Made by a program: the position numbers and the translations under genes. From Paenibacillus sp. 453mf (GTDB lineage Bacteria; Bacillota; Bacilli; Paenibacillales; Paenibacillaceae), in the NCBI RefSeq assembly GCF_900116105.1, contig NZ_FPAC01000001.1:1974862-2038861 (forward strand): DNA of 64,000 bases, read 5' to 3'. Below the pieces are notes generated by a model, which made no database searches, was not told where the DNA came from, and saw only the letters and a program-made list of their open reading frames with translations. Within the stretch, counting starts at the first letter, position 1. Every line of letters begins with the position of its first letter. Below, piece by piece: positions 25,910 through 34,826 of the stretch.

Positions 25910-26686
25910 ATGTCGTTCTTTAATAAAATGCTGGCCAAAGTGGGAATTGGGGCTGCAGAAATTGATACGCTATTGGAAAAAACATCTTATGTGCCGGGTG
26001 AGACGGTCAAAGGTGTTGTTCGCATAAAAGGTGGCAGCGTAGAGCAGGAAATTGAGAAAATTTATATTCAGCTGATGACCCGCTACATTCGTGAGCAGGA
26101 CGATCGCAAAGTGGATTATAACTATACACTCGCCAAATTCAACGTATCCAAGAATCTTCGAATTGATAGTAACGAGCAACTGGAAATTCCATTTTCCTTC
26201 CCGCTTCCACTCGAGACACCTGTTACTTACAATCGTCAGCCGGTATGGCTGAGCACTGGTCTTGATATTGAGATGGCCATTGATCCGAAAGACCACGATT
26301 CCATTCAAGTCGAGCCGCATCATTATATGTCTGCTATCTTCGAAGCAGTAGAATATCTCGGATTCCGTTACAAAACTTCCTCCTGTGAGCATGCTTCCAA
26401 ACTCGGACGCGGTGTTCCTTTTGTACAAGAGTTTGAATACTATCCAAGCAGCTCCTTCTCCGGACGAGTGAAAGAGCTCGAGCTCATGATGAATCTCGAT
26501 CAGGATGGTATATATGTACTAGTAGAGGTTGACCGCAGAGCACGTGGGCTTGGCGGATTTTTTGAACAGGCATTTGATATGGATGAGCGTCATGTGAGAC
26601 TGTACTTTGACCGAGCAGACATTGCCCAAGGCACAGAGCATATTGCACGTCAGCTGGAACGCGTTATTCATGTTCAATCCAGATAA
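25910..26686 (+). CDS. spo0M: Spo0M sporulation-control protein
   Basis: 258 residues. The arrestin-like N-terminal domain begins MSFFNKMLAKVGIGAAEIDT and contains YVPGETVKGVVRIKGG and the IPFSFPLPLETPVTY strand. The C-terminal part ends in a GFFEQAFDMDERHVRL segment. In B. subtilis Spo0M is a cytosolic regulator that affects sporulation stage 0 and is transcribed by sigma-H. I could not identify a convincing sigma-H promoter here. AGGAGG stands upstream of the ATG, and a strong terminator follows. Confidence 0.93.
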   Translation: MSFFNKMLAKVGIGAAEIDTLLEKTSYVPGETVKGVVRIKGGSVEQEIEKIYIQLMTRYIREQDDRKVDYNYTLAKFNVSKNLRIDSNEQLEIPFSFPLPLETPVTYNRQPVWLSTGLDIEMAIDPKDHDSIQVEPHHYMSAIFEAVEYLGFRYKTSSCEHASKLGRGVPFVQEFEYYPSSSFSGRVKELELMMNLDQDGIYVLVEVDRRARGLGGFFEQAFDMDERHVRLYFDRADIAQGTEHIARQLERVIHVQSR

Positions 26687-26694
26687 TATAAACC

Positions 26695-26744
26695 AAGAAC
26701 GCTGGTTTATTTTCACTTCGAGTGAGATAACCAGCGTTCTTTTC
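26695..26744 (+). terminator. Terminator of spo0M
   Basis: AGAACGCTGGTT pairs with AACCAGCGTTCT, with an inner CAC/GTG pair, followed by TTTTC. The convergent gene at 26781 may share it. Confidence 0.88.
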
Positions 26745-26780
26745 ATCTCTATGATGATTGAAGTACTCTTGTTACAAGAA

Positions 26781-27530
26781 TCACTTTATTTTGATAACGA
26801 TGTTTCGGGAAATTATTCGATGGAGGATGATGAACAGAGCAGCAAGGACCACGGAGGTGAGCATCGCCGTTGTCGTCGTCAGCTCTACAGGATAGATTGG
26901 AAGCCAGTCAGACAGCAGCTCCTCAGCATCACCGCCGCCCCACACCATATCAAGCAGTATTAGACCACTGAGTCCTACGGGGATCGATAGCATCCCGCCG
27001 AAGAAGCCGAGGCGGTAAAAGCTCATGGAGACCATCCTTCCTACTGAATAGTAGACTAGTAACTGCATTGTAAACATAATAAACGGCATCAAGCTGAACA
27101 TCTCATATCCAATAACAACAGATTCTTGATGTGGGATTCCAGCCCATCCCAATATCAAGTACTGAACACCTGAAAGTATCCACATGAGAATAGGGAGAAC
27201 GATGGATAGAAGAATCACAGCCATTGTAGAGCCTACAAAATAATCCTTCCTTGTTACCCCTTGATGAATATAATGCTTCAAGAATACATAGGAAGAGATA
27301 ATCCCGATTACCAGCATATAGGTCTTGGATGGGGTGAATCCAAAATTCATAAAATACATGGAAGCTGGGGATTCCGACTCAGATACGTTCAGCTTAATGA
27401 AATCTGGAAGCAGCAGCAGCATAAACTGGGCCAGAAACAAGAATGAAACAAACCACAGGGTCCAAACCAGCTGGACATAAAACATATCAAATGTGATCTT
27501 CTTGCTGTTCTCAAAAGGCTTCATTTTCAT
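26781..27530 (-). CDS. ABC transporter permease-like membrane protein of a YtrA-type operon
   Basis: 249 residues with six hydrophobic segments (among them FLAQFMLLLLP, YMLVIGIISSYVFL, AVILLSIVLPILMWIL, FIMFTMQLLVYYSVG). HQGVTRKDYF is typical of ABC-2-type permeases in GntR-controlled operons. It overlaps the ATPase gene by four bases. Probably the membrane half of a two-gene exporter; the substrate is unknown. Confidence 0.75.
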   Translation of the reverse strand: MKMKPFENSKKITFDMFYVQLVWTLWFVSFLFLAQFMLLLLPDFIKLNVSESESPASMYFMNFGFTPSKTYMLVIGIISSYVFLKHYIHQGVTRKDYFVGSTMAVILLSIVLPILMWILSGVQYLILGWAGIPHQESVVIGYEMFSLMPFIMFTMQLLVYYSVGRMVSMSFYRLGFFGGMLSIPVGLSGLILLDMVWGGGDAEELLSDWLPIYPVELTTTTAMLTSVVLAALFIILHRIISRNIVIKIK

Positions 27531-28396
27531 GATTGCTCCTCCTCCGTTAATTGAATGAATAGATCCTGAAGCGGCACATTACCAAGTTCAAGCCCCAATT
27601 GCTGAGCAGCCAACCGCTGCTCCCGAGACAACTCGCCATAGATGACTGCTGATTTCGTACCGCCTAATTGCTGTACATTCAGCACTTTCATCTCATTCGT
27701 AAATGCATCAACAGTGGAAGCTGCCCCTGTAACGGTAGCCCCTCTAGACAAAAGATCCTCTGAAGTCTCCTTGAGAACAAGCTGTCCTTTGTTGATGATA
27801 ATAACTTCTTCAAACAAATAATCCATTTCAGATACAAGATGGGTAGACATAATAATGGTCCGGGGATGCTTCGCATGATCTTCCAACAGCTCTTTATAGA
27901 ACAGCTCTCTAGTCGGTGCGTCCATTCCTAAATAGGCTTCATCAAACAGAGTAACTGGAGCTCTAGCCGCGAGTCCAATGGTTACGTTAACTGCGGACTG
28001 CATACCCTTGGACAGGCTGCTCATCGCCTTACCCAGTGGAAGCTTGAAACGTTCTGCCAAATACAAGGCATAGTCCATATCGAAGAATGGCCTATAGCGT
28101 TTAGCTGCTTCCAGCATTCCTTTTACCTTCTCCGTTTCAGAGGAGTAATCCATCTCATACACAAAAGCCACATGACGCATAATTTTGGCGTTCTCATAGG
28201 GGTTCTCTCCATGAATACGAAGAGTGCCTTGTGTCTGGCGTCTAAACGATGCGAGTATCGTTAATAAGGTTGTCTTACCCGCACCATTTCTTCCTAGCAG
28301 TCCATATATTTTGTCGCTGTCCAAACTCATGGTTAAGTTCTCAAGCGCCATATGCTTACGGTATTTCAAACCGAGCTGATTCATCTCAATATTCAT
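27527..28396 (-). CDS. ABC transporter ATP-binding protein of a YtrA-type operon
   Basis: 289 residues. Walker A GLLGRNGAGKTTLL, signature SSLSKGMQSAV (a divergent LSGGQ), Walker B APVTLFDEAYLGMD and the switch His in IIMSTHLVSE. The C-terminal tail after about residue 215 is the extension seen in drug/peptide exporters. It overlaps both neighbours by four bases, so regulator, ATPase and permease are one transcript. Confidence 0.93.
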   Translation of the reverse strand: MNIEMNQLGLKYRKHMALENLTMSLDSDKIYGLLGRNGAGKTTLLTILASFRRQTQGTLRIHGENPYENAKIMRHVAFVYEMDYSSETEKVKGMLEAAKRYRPFFDMDYALYLAERFKLPLGKAMSSLSKGMQSAVNVTIGLAARAPVTLFDEAYLGMDAPTRELFYKELLEDHAKHPRTIIMSTHLVSEMDYLFEEVIIINKGQLVLKETSEDLLSRGATVTGAASTVDAFTNEMKVLNVQQLGGTKSAVIYGELSREQRLAAQQLGLELGNVPLQDLFIQLTEEEQS

Positions 28397-28773
28397 GAGT
28401 TCATCCCCCTTCCTCTTCGCTGTTCAATTAGATTGATTAGTTCCTCATCCGACATCCCGAGCTTCTCTGCTTCCTGCAGCATCGGCAAAATGTATTGATC
28501 TGCAAAGGCACCCTTTCGTCCTTCAAGCAGCTTCGCTCTTGCTCCTTCCGCAACAAACATGCCTACACCTCTCTTTTTATAAATGATCCCATCGTCCACC
28601 ATAAGATTGATCCCTTTTGATACCGTAAGATGGTTAATCTTATAGAACTGCACGAGTTGGTTGGTTGATGGAATTTGCTCGTGTTCTTTAATCTCGCCGT
28701 TAACGATCTGGTCCTCAATCTTTTCCTTGATTTGCTGAAAAATTGGTTTATTATCCGCTAAGCCTCTGCTCAA
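28393..28773 (-). CDS. GntR family regulator, YtrA subfamily
   Basis: 126 residues. Winged helix (IFQQIKEKIEDQIVNGEIKE, IPSTNQLVQFYKINHLTVSKGINLMVDDG, IYKKRGVGMFV) followed by a short YtrA-type dimerisation tail (GAFADQYILPMLQEAEKLGMSDEELINLI). Such short GntR proteins repress the ABC operon they head, often in response to cell-wall antibiotics. A perfect palindrome at 28811-28842 is the likely operator. Confidence 0.92.
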   Translation of the reverse strand: MSRGLADNKPIFQQIKEKIEDQIVNGEIKEHEQIPSTNQLVQFYKINHLTVSKGINLMVDDGIIYKKRGVGMFVAEGARAKLLEGRKGAFADQYILPMLQEAEKLGMSDEELINLIEQRRGRGMNS

Positions 28774-28810
28774 TTTACTTTCACCACCTGTTAACCATCT
28801 CTCCTTCGAT

Positions 28811-28842
28811 ATATGGTTATATAGTCATGTATATAACCATAT
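28811..28842. promoter_or_regulatory. Palindromic operator for the YtrA-type repressor
   Basis: ATATGGTTATATA and TATATAACCATAT form 13-bp perfect arms around a 6-base spacer, 38 bases upstream of the regulator start. Position and symmetry suggest autorepression. Confidence 0.72.
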
Positions 28843-28893
28843 CACATTTTTATGTCAAGTCAAGCTGGAATGTACCATTCATCTGCCTGTATG

Positions 28894-28936
28894 TAAAAAA
28901 AGGCTGGAAAAGAGCCCATCACTCTTCATCCAGCCT
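28894..28936 (-). terminator. Terminator of the DUF1648/DUF5808 operon
   Basis: AGGCTGGA/TCCAGCCT stem with an extra AAGAG/CTCTT pairing inside, followed by seven T on the minus strand, just past the stop at 28975. Confidence 0.87.
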
Positions 28937-28974
28937 ACATATATTTTATTGTTTGTGAGGGGCTTCTCCGATCA

Positions 28975-30075
28975 TCAGCTAATAAGAAAGCTTACCGCTA
29001 CAATGGTTCCGATGATGCTGATCAGTAAGAACCATGCCATCGGTCTAGCATGATTGATCGTCCAGCCATACCCCATTCTTTTCTCCACGAAAATTGCAGG
29101 GTCCTTCGGGTCAAAATAAAACATACCCAGCTTCCAGCTCTCATCGTTTCCATAGGGCTCTACGGAGGAAGGCTCTGCTTGAAGTTTCACTCGGCTTCCG
29201 CCTTGGCCTGTTGTGAAGTAAAGAATCGCCACACCGAGAAGTACTAGGAATACGACCGCAATAACGACAGCCATCATGACGCCTGCATCTACAGGATATA
29301 ACATTGTAAATTGCATGAAATTGAACAACAGCACGAGCAGCAACGAAGTAATTAAATTAAATACAGAGTTTCTCATCCGAAATATTCTATTCTTGCTTAA
29401 CGAAATCTCTGGGTTATCTGTATCAACCTGCTGTTTGCTTCGATAGATCATAGAGTTTATAAAGATAAACAAGAGTGTCATCATCGCCTGCATAATGACA
29501 GGCATATAGACTGTTCCCAGGCTCTTATCCCGAATTGTCGTCGGATTGCCTTGCAGATCATATTGAAACGGAATTTGATCCGGGAAGCGATCGTAGCTTA
29601 TGGCGGTGAATATCGCGGTACCGATAATAATAACGGCGTGAATCCAATACCATTTGTTTGATATAACCAGCTTCTGCTTGCGAAAGGATGTGTCGATGCT
29701 CATCTTGGACGGTTTGACTGTGGCAGGGAGCTGCTTAGCCTTGTATTTTTTCATTTTGTTGTGGAAATAGAACAAGGCTATAAAATGAACAATCACTACT
29801 GCAAAAATATAAATAATCATCCATGTTGCTTGCTTAGCCGAATCCTGTACGAGGCTCGTTCCCCACAGACATATAGCGAGAAGGCCTACCTGCACAATGA
29901 TGATGATAGCTGCGAAATTTCTTCTCATTCTCTTCAGCGGTTCGCTGTAGAACACCTCTTCACTCACCGTTATTCCGAAGCTTTCTGTCCTCCGGGTAAA
30001 GTATGGCGTGAAAGCAATAAGTAGGGTAATGGGTAAAAACATAACTCCAAGCATTACGAAATGAATCCATTGCAT
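28975..30075 (-). CDS. DUF1648/DUF5808 multi-pass membrane protein
   Basis: 366 residues from the ATG at 30075, which has AAGGAG eight bases upstream. About eight hydrophobic segments are visible. The DUF1648 block is YDRFPDQIPFQYDLQGNPTTI; the C-terminal DUF5808 block reads WKLGMFYFDPKDPAIFVEKRMGYGWTINHA. These proteins resemble the SdpI/YhdC-type immunity or signalling families and usually lie beside a GntR-type repressor, as here. Its role is unknown. Confidence 0.82.
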   Translation of the reverse strand: MQWIHFVMLGVMFLPITLLIAFTPYFTRRTESFGITVSEEVFYSEPLKRMRRNFAAIIIIVQVGLLAICLWGTSLVQDSAKQATWMIIYIFAVVIVHFIALFYFHNKMKKYKAKQLPATVKPSKMSIDTSFRKQKLVISNKWYWIHAVIIIGTAIFTAISYDRFPDQIPFQYDLQGNPTTIRDKSLGTVYMPVIMQAMMTLLFIFINSMIYRSKQQVDTDNPEISLSKNRIFRMRNSVFNLITSLLLVLLFNFMQFTMLYPVDAGVMMAVVIAVVFLVLLGVAILYFTTGQGGSRVKLQAEPSSVEPYGNDESWKLGMFYFDPKDPAIFVEKRMGYGWTINHARPMAWFLLISIIGTIVAVSFLIS

Positions 30076-30108
30076 GCTCTTCTCTCCTTCCATTCTTATA
30101 AATATTGA

Positions 30109-30489
30109 CTATGACTTAATATCCTTATAGATATCGTTCACTATCGCTTCTAATTCATCCTTGGTCATCCCCCGAAGAATGGCCTCCGCAATGATGGGAC
30201 GAAGCTGCTTTAATTGTCTTGCTGCAAATTCATCATCCATCTTCGGCATCCCCTCTGGATTGACGACAACGCCCTTCTGACGATGTACATGAATGTAATT
30301 ATCCTGCTTCAACAAATTGTAGGCTTTATTGACCGTATGAAGATTGATCCCGATGTCCTGCGCCATACTGCGTACAGATGGCAACGCTTCACCCGGTTGC
30401 AGCTTACCGCTTGCAATACCCTCAATAATCTGATTCGTAAGCTGGGTGTATATGGGTACATCCGACTCCATATCAAGCTCAATGATCAT
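30109..30489 (-). CDS. GntR family regulator, YhcF-like
   Basis: 126 residues. Winged helix with PIYTQLTNQIIEGIASGKLQ, ALPSVRSMAQDIGINLHTV and NKAYNLLKQDNYI, then a short helical tail ending MTKDELEAIVNDIYKD. Typical of small autorepressors that head membrane-protein operons; it is 33 bases from the DUF1648 gene. The long palindrome 25 bases upstream is its probable operator. Confidence 0.92.
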   Translation of the reverse strand: MIIELDMESDVPIYTQLTNQIIEGIASGKLQPGEALPSVRSMAQDIGINLHTVNKAYNLLKQDNYIHVHRQKGVVVNPEGMPKMDDEFAARQLKQLRPIIAEAILRGMTKDELEAIVNDIYKDIKS

Positions 30490-30513
30490 GATTTCTGCAC
30501 ACCTCCGATATGT

Positions 30514-30554
30514 TTATTATAACTGTTATATTTGTAGTATAACAGTTATAATAA
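30514..30554. promoter_or_regulatory. 17-bp perfect palindrome, operator of the YhcF-like repressor
   Basis: TTATTATAACTGTTATA (30514-30530) is exactly mirrored at 30538-30554 around a 7-base spacer. It overlaps the region where the promoter of the GntR/DUF1648 operon must lie. The half-site differs from that of the YtrA-type operator at 28811, so the two repressors should not cross-act. Confidence 0.75.
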
Positions 30555-30713
30555 ATAAATGTAAATAGGCACTTCATTTTGACGTTCTATCTTTGGCTGT
30601 CTCTCTCCAGTTACTACGCGAAAGTCATTCATCATCCAAAGATTCCACTAATAGAGGGAGAAAACGTTCAGTGTTCACCTTTGGACGAAATTTGTTTAAA
30701 AATCGCTTGAAAT

Positions 30714-30760
30714 AAAAAATCAGCAGTATCTCGATATGATCGAGATACTGCTGATTTTTT
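30714..30760. terminator. Perfect bidirectional terminator hairpin in a gene-poor stretch
   Basis: Two 22-base arms (core ATCAGCAGTATCTCGAT) are exact reverse complements around a 3-base ATG loop, A-rich on one side and T-rich on the other, so it can end transcripts in both directions. The stretch 30555-31128 has no well-supported gene. It may end a transcript from the weak frame at 30867 or an unannotated small RNA. Confidence 0.7.
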
Positions 30761-30866
30761 AAGATTAATATGACATTTAGCAAATAGTAATTTCTCCTGA
30801 TATTTATTATCTTCTGCTAAAGACCTTCATTAAAGCGTAAAGTCAGGTCCGGTAGGAGGCAAATAT

Positions 30867-31058
30867 CTAACTTACTCCATTCCGGTCGTTAACTATAGCG
30901 AGCAGTCCGTTAAAGGGTGCTTCAGGCTTTGCAACTTTCATATCTGCAAATTTAAGAATTGCTCCCTCTACATGAAGATCCGCGTTAAGCATCCTTCTGC
31001 CAATTCGGCTGAAATCCATTTTGCATATGACGACAAAGTGCTGAGATGTATTGACCAT
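30867..31058 (-). CDS. Doubtful small ORF, possibly a hypothetical protein
   Basis: 63 residues (MVNTSQHFVVICKMDFSRIG... to NDRNGVS). Codon use looks protein-like, and a strong terminator lies downstream at 30714. There is no good ribosome site before the ATG, and I recognise no family. It could be a remnant. Confidence 0.25.
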   Translation of the reverse strand: MVNTSQHFVVICKMDFSRIGRRMLNADLHVEGAILKFADMKVAKPEAPFNGLLAIVNDRNGVS

Positions 31059-31128
31059 GCGATTCCGTAGTGCGGGTTACAGTTTACATTGTGAAAGGTT
31101 TCATTTATCAAGCCGTGGACAGTTACAT

Positions 31129-31166
31129 AAGAGGCGGCACCAGGATTCGTCCTGATGCCGCCTCTT
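31129..31166 (-). terminator. Terminator of the YkgJ-type gene
   Basis: AAGAGGCGGCA/TGCCGCCTCTT with an inner CAGGA/TCCTG pair and a TTCG-type loop. It starts nine bases after the stop of the leftward gene at 31175. Confidence 0.8.
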
Positions 31167-31174
31167 TGTGTTAT

Positions 31175-31444
31175 CTAGTTCATTCTAGGAGCGGGTGCTG
31201 TACATCTCTCCCATTCCGTCAGCGTGCTGAACGCTTCATCATTCGTTTCACCGCACATTGTCGGCTCAGCCTTTAGTCTGCTGCATACTTTGGGTCTCTC
31301 CGGAAGGCCAAACAGCTTGCATTTGTTTTCCTCCGTCAGCTGGACGCATCTCACTCCAGCGGGTTTACCTTCGGGCATCCCTGGAATTGGAGAAGAAATC
31401 GATGCTGCAATACAACACGCCCCACAACCGGTTCTGCATTCCAT
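31175..31444 (-). CDS. YkgJ family cysteine-cluster protein
   Basis: 89 residues with the metal-binding cysteine pattern CRTGCGACC at the start, RCVQL and CKLFGLPERPKVCSRLK in the middle and ERCTAP at the end. YkgJ/UPF0153 proteins are thought to hold zinc or iron-sulfur; their role is unknown. Small monocistronic gene. Confidence 0.87.
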   Translation of the reverse strand: MECRTGCGACCIAASISSPIPGMPEGKPAGVRCVQLTEENKCKLFGLPERPKVCSRLKAEPTMCGETNDEAFSTLTEWERCTAPAPRMN

Positions 31445-31558
31445 CTTCTACACCTCTCATTATAGCCAGTTCATTGAAAGCCAAGGCTTATTTGTACTAG
31501 CTTATGCGAAAGACATAGCGCTTTATAACTGTTTTTCTATAGAGATCAAAACCTCGAT

Positions 31559-32431
31559 TCAGCCTATTTTTACACTGTAACGATGCAGCTGTCCAGGTGC
31601 TCCCTTGAACTGCAGCTTCTTGGTCTCAATCAGTGACCGTAATCTAAATTCCAAGAAATCCTTGCGCAAATAATAACGATGAAGCTTAAGGAGTACCTCA
31701 GCAACAACCTTGGATGCAGGAACGTAATGATCCTCGAATTGCAAACCCATCTCCGATACGACTTCATCAATGATATCATCCAGTGCGTTCTCATCACTGC
31801 ATTTAAACTGGTTGTTCTCCCATAATCGGAGAGGTAAATTCTCCAAAGAGAGATTATGCCAATCCTTGGTAAGCTGCACTCTTTGTTCTCCACTTAATGA
31901 GGCCTTCTGTTCCAGCCTATTGAGCATCGGAATAAAATGCTCCTTCTTAAGCTGAGCGAGATTCACCGGTAACATAACGGGCGCCGAATTTCCTGATTCT
32001 TTTTCTATAACATCACGAAGAAAAAGGGCCTGATATTCCGCTGCCGCATTATTTAATACGATCTGCACGTCCTGATCTTGTAATAAATAGACGGCAAACC
32101 GAAGTCCAATCTGATCATGTGCATGATCGCCATGCCAGATGGTAATTCTGCTTCCTTCTGGAATCGCCTTGATCGCTTTGATGACTGTTCCAATCTGATG
32201 GTCAGGATTGTACATATACACTTTGTCAAAATTGGACAATCGCTGGGACATCCAGGATATCCGATTACTTTCTCCATCCTTGAGGTCAATGCCCGACAGT
32301 GGGCCATAAGCAAACCAGTCATTAAACGAGAGTACTTTGTGTGAATGACGAATTTCCGCTTTATGTAATGCAGCTTTCATGACTCCCTGCTCTGACATCC
32401 CGAACATTAAATGAACATGCTGCTCCGTCAT
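31559..32431 (-). CDS. DUF1835/DUF3658 domain protein, downstream paralogue
   Basis: 290 residues from the ATG at 32431, which has GAGG eight bases upstream. The DUF1835 part has VHLMFGMSEQGVMKAALHKA, VLSFNDWFAYGPLSGID and ITIWHGDHAHDQIGLRFAVYLL. The C-terminal DUF3658-like part has EFRLRSLIETKKLQFKGAPGQLHRYSVKIG. The function of these domains is unknown. It follows a longer paralogue by about 60 bases in the same direction; matching blocks in the two show an old duplication. Confidence 0.82.
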   Translation of the reverse strand: MTEQHVHLMFGMSEQGVMKAALHKAEIRHSHKVLSFNDWFAYGPLSGIDLKDGESNRISWMSQRLSNFDKVYMYNPDHQIGTVIKAIKAIPEGSRITIWHGDHAHDQIGLRFAVYLLQDQDVQIVLNNAAAEYQALFLRDVIEKESGNSAPVMLPVNLAQLKKEHFIPMLNRLEQKASLSGEQRVQLTKDWHNLSLENLPLRLWENNQFKCSDENALDDIIDEVVSEMGLQFEDHYVPASKVVAEVLLKLHRYYLRKDFLEFRLRSLIETKKLQFKGAPGQLHRYSVKIG

Positions 32432-32488
32432 GTATGCCACCTCTTTCTAAATTGGGATGTAATTCAGCCATTCCCGCTAAGATGAACG

Positions 32489-33496
32489 TTATACCTTAGC
32501 AGGCTTCACATAATACTGATAGGTTAAATTTGGAACCCCCAAAAAGTCAAGCTCCTTTGTCGCAATTAGCGATCGAAACCGGTAAGAGATCAGATTAACA
32601 CTCATTAATTCAGGATAACGTTCGAGTATCGGAACAATCAATAGTCCTGCTGACACATATTCCTTATGAAGAATATACTTATCCTCTATCTTATGAATAT
32701 TTATATAGTGTTTGTGAATGACTTCCATTATTAAATGATCATAGGCATCTTCCGCCAAAAAGTGCAGCTTCCCCTCGGTTAATACTCGCAGCATTTCACT
32801 ATGGCTTGAGATATCCAGCCATTCGTCAGCATACTGGGCTCTCTCCTCTTCCGTGAGTGTATTACCACTTGATTGTACCAGGATTTGGGCTAGCTCTTCC
32901 GTTGTTAGCTGGTTCAAGGATACGATGTCAGTATTTCCTTCGTTAGTCCGTATTCTATCTGATGCAGGCAAACGTTCATACTCTTCTGCAGGATTTATGA
33001 TCTGAACTTCCACTCTTACCCCGCGAAGCAAGTGCAGTACTAAACGTACAAATATATAGTCATGTGTATTGTTTCCTGCCCATATCGTTACGATCTTGTG
33101 ATCCGGAATGCTCTCAAGAATCGGCTTCATTGATGATATCTGATGTAATCCGTTAACAAAATAATGATCGTATCCCATATGATTCGTCATCCACATATAA
33201 CGCTCAATCTCATACTGCGACTGATCAATATGACGCAAGGGTCCAACCGCATAGAAATCTTCAAAGCTATATACAATCGCTTCTTGCCGGATACCTGCCT
33301 TTGACAAGGAGACTTTAAGAGTTCCCGCATTGGATAGACTTGATGTGATATGAATATTCTGGGGAGCGTCTTCTTGGGACATTTTGTGAATTCTTGACTC
33401 TTCCAAGCATTCACGCCAAGCTCCCTTAATCGTGCGACCTAGCTCTCCGCTCTCCAAACTTCGATCTTCAATCGTGGAATCGCTTTGTTGCAGCAC
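32489..33496 (-). CDS. DUF1835/DUF3658 domain protein, upstream paralogue
   Basis: 335 residues if the GTG at 33496 is used. The core matches the next gene: NIHITSSLSNAGTLKVSLSKAG, VYSFEDFYAVGPLRHID, VTIWAGNNTHDYIFVRLVLHLLRG and, at the end, SYRFRSLIATKELDFLGVPNLTYQYYVKP. No strong ribosome site precedes this GTG, and the frame stays open for about 30 more codons upstream without an ATG. An internal ATG at MSQEDAPQNIH is another possible start. The start is therefore uncertain. Confidence 0.75.
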   Translation of the reverse strand: MLQQSDSTIEDRSLESGELGRTIKGAWRECLEESRIHKMSQEDAPQNIHITSSLSNAGTLKVSLSKAGIRQEAIVYSFEDFYAVGPLRHIDQSQYEIERYMWMTNHMGYDHYFVNGLHQISSMKPILESIPDHKIVTIWAGNNTHDYIFVRLVLHLLRGVRVEVQIINPAEEYERLPASDRIRTNEGNTDIVSLNQLTTEELAQILVQSSGNTLTEEERAQYADEWLDISSHSEMLRVLTEGKLHFLAEDAYDHLIMEVIHKHYINIHKIEDKYILHKEYVSAGLLIVPILERYPELMSVNLISYRFRSLIATKELDFLGVPNLTYQYYVKPAKV

Positions 33497-33674
33497 CCAA
33501 TCTACGAATTTTTTTAATCTATAGTGATCTATCTCGTTAATTTCATTATTGTAATTATTCCTAATTGTAAGTCCCCATTTCTATTGTCGTAAAATAGCCC
33601 AATGAGAATGTGCATGAATATGTAGTACATACAGTGTATATTCATTATTTTTGAGATAATTCACATTGTCGCCC

Positions 33675-34826
33675 TCAAAGCCCTTCATTGTATCTTCTGG
33701 ATGCACAATGCTCTTTAATCCGTTTATAATTAGTTAGTTCCACCACCTCAATAGAGCTTTTCGAATCAGGTGAATGAATCATTTTGCCTTCCCCTATATA
33801 TATACCTACGTGATGAATGCGTCCTTTTCCTTCTTCATATGCAAAAAAAAGCAGGTCACCCGGATGCAGCTGATTACTCGCTACTTCTGTTCCTGCCAGA
33901 GCCTGATCTGAAGCATCCCGTGGAATGATAATTCCTTGGGACGCATACATACTATATGCATAGCCTGAGCAATCGTAGCCATACGCGGATAACCCACCCC
34001 ATAAATAGGCTAGGCCCTGAAACCTGCTCGCTTCTGCTGCAATACGCCTGCCTGTGTCTATTTCAGCTCCTGAATGATATTGATTACTTGCTAAGTCCGT
34101 ATCTGGTGCTGCTTCGGATGCTGCCAACGCAGTGGATAGAGCGGATGGAGTCGATAGAGCCAATGATGTGGAATCAATCCGCGTACTGCCGGATAACACA
34201 ATGACGTCTTCTTTATTAATCATGCCGATTCCATGAGGAGATCGAACATAGACTTTTGTGCCTATCACCTCTATTAATGGAAGCTTTGTTAAGTAACTGA
34301 GTTCCAAGTACGGTGCTTCTGTACCTTCTGACAACAGGAACATAGGGGTGAATTTAGCATTAACTTGCACCTCGTTGTTCCGCACATGAGCATTGACTTG
34401 TGCAAGTTCATTATCTTGAGCATGAGCATCATTCTGCACCTGCAACTGAGCATTTAATAACTCATCGCTGTCAAGTGCAATGTCACGCTTCCATTCCGAG
34501 AGCTGAGCATAAGGAATCCAGCCCGGATATCCAATCGGATCTTTCCTGGTTGCTTGACTAGGAATGCGGACGTCTGCCCACCCGTCTCTCACCTCAAGGA
34601 CAACAACCTCCTCGGCGTATAGAACCTGCGTCTGCGTACGGTTAGACGTACACAAATCCAGCCGTTCATTTGCTGTCAGCTTGCTAGCCCAATTTCCAAT
34701 TTCAGCGGGATTCTGCAGAATGTGCATATCTATATCTCGCGGGGATTCAGGTGTAGTCCATACCGTTGCAACCGGAACACCGATCACCATCCTTTTCAGC
34801 CCAGGGCTGAGTTCGGATTGCTTCAT
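33675..34826 (-). CDS. ykfC: NlpC/P60 gamma-D-glutamyl-diamino acid endopeptidase (YkfC-like)
   Basis: 383 residues. SH3-like N-terminal part (VATVWTTPESPRDIDM, VVVLEVRDGWADVRIPSQ, YPGWIPYAQLSE), a second SH3-type segment, then the NlpC/P60 peptidase with catalytic Cys in YGYDCSGY, His in GRIHHVGIYIG and third polar residue in MIHSPDS. It cuts murein tripeptide at the D-Glu-diamino acid bond in the cytoplasm. It is longer than B. subtilis YkfC because of two low-complexity insertions (Asn/Gln/His/Ala-rich near 145-165 and Ser/Ala-rich near 205-250). It overlaps ykfB by four bases. Confidence 0.9.
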   Translation of the reverse strand: MKQSELSPGLKRMVIGVPVATVWTTPESPRDIDMHILQNPAEIGNWASKLTANERLDLCTSNRTQTQVLYAEEVVVLEVRDGWADVRIPSQATRKDPIGYPGWIPYAQLSEWKRDIALDSDELLNAQLQVQNDAHAQDNELAQVNAHVRNNEVQVNAKFTPMFLLSEGTEAPYLELSYLTKLPLIEVIGTKVYVRSPHGIGMINKEDVIVLSGSTRIDSTSLALSTPSALSTALAASEAAPDTDLASNQYHSGAEIDTGRRIAAEASRFQGLAYLWGGLSAYGYDCSGYAYSMYASQGIIIPRDASDQALAGTEVASNQLHPGDLLFFAYEEGKGRIHHVGIYIGEGKMIHSPDSKSSIEVVELTNYKRIKEHCASRRYNEGL

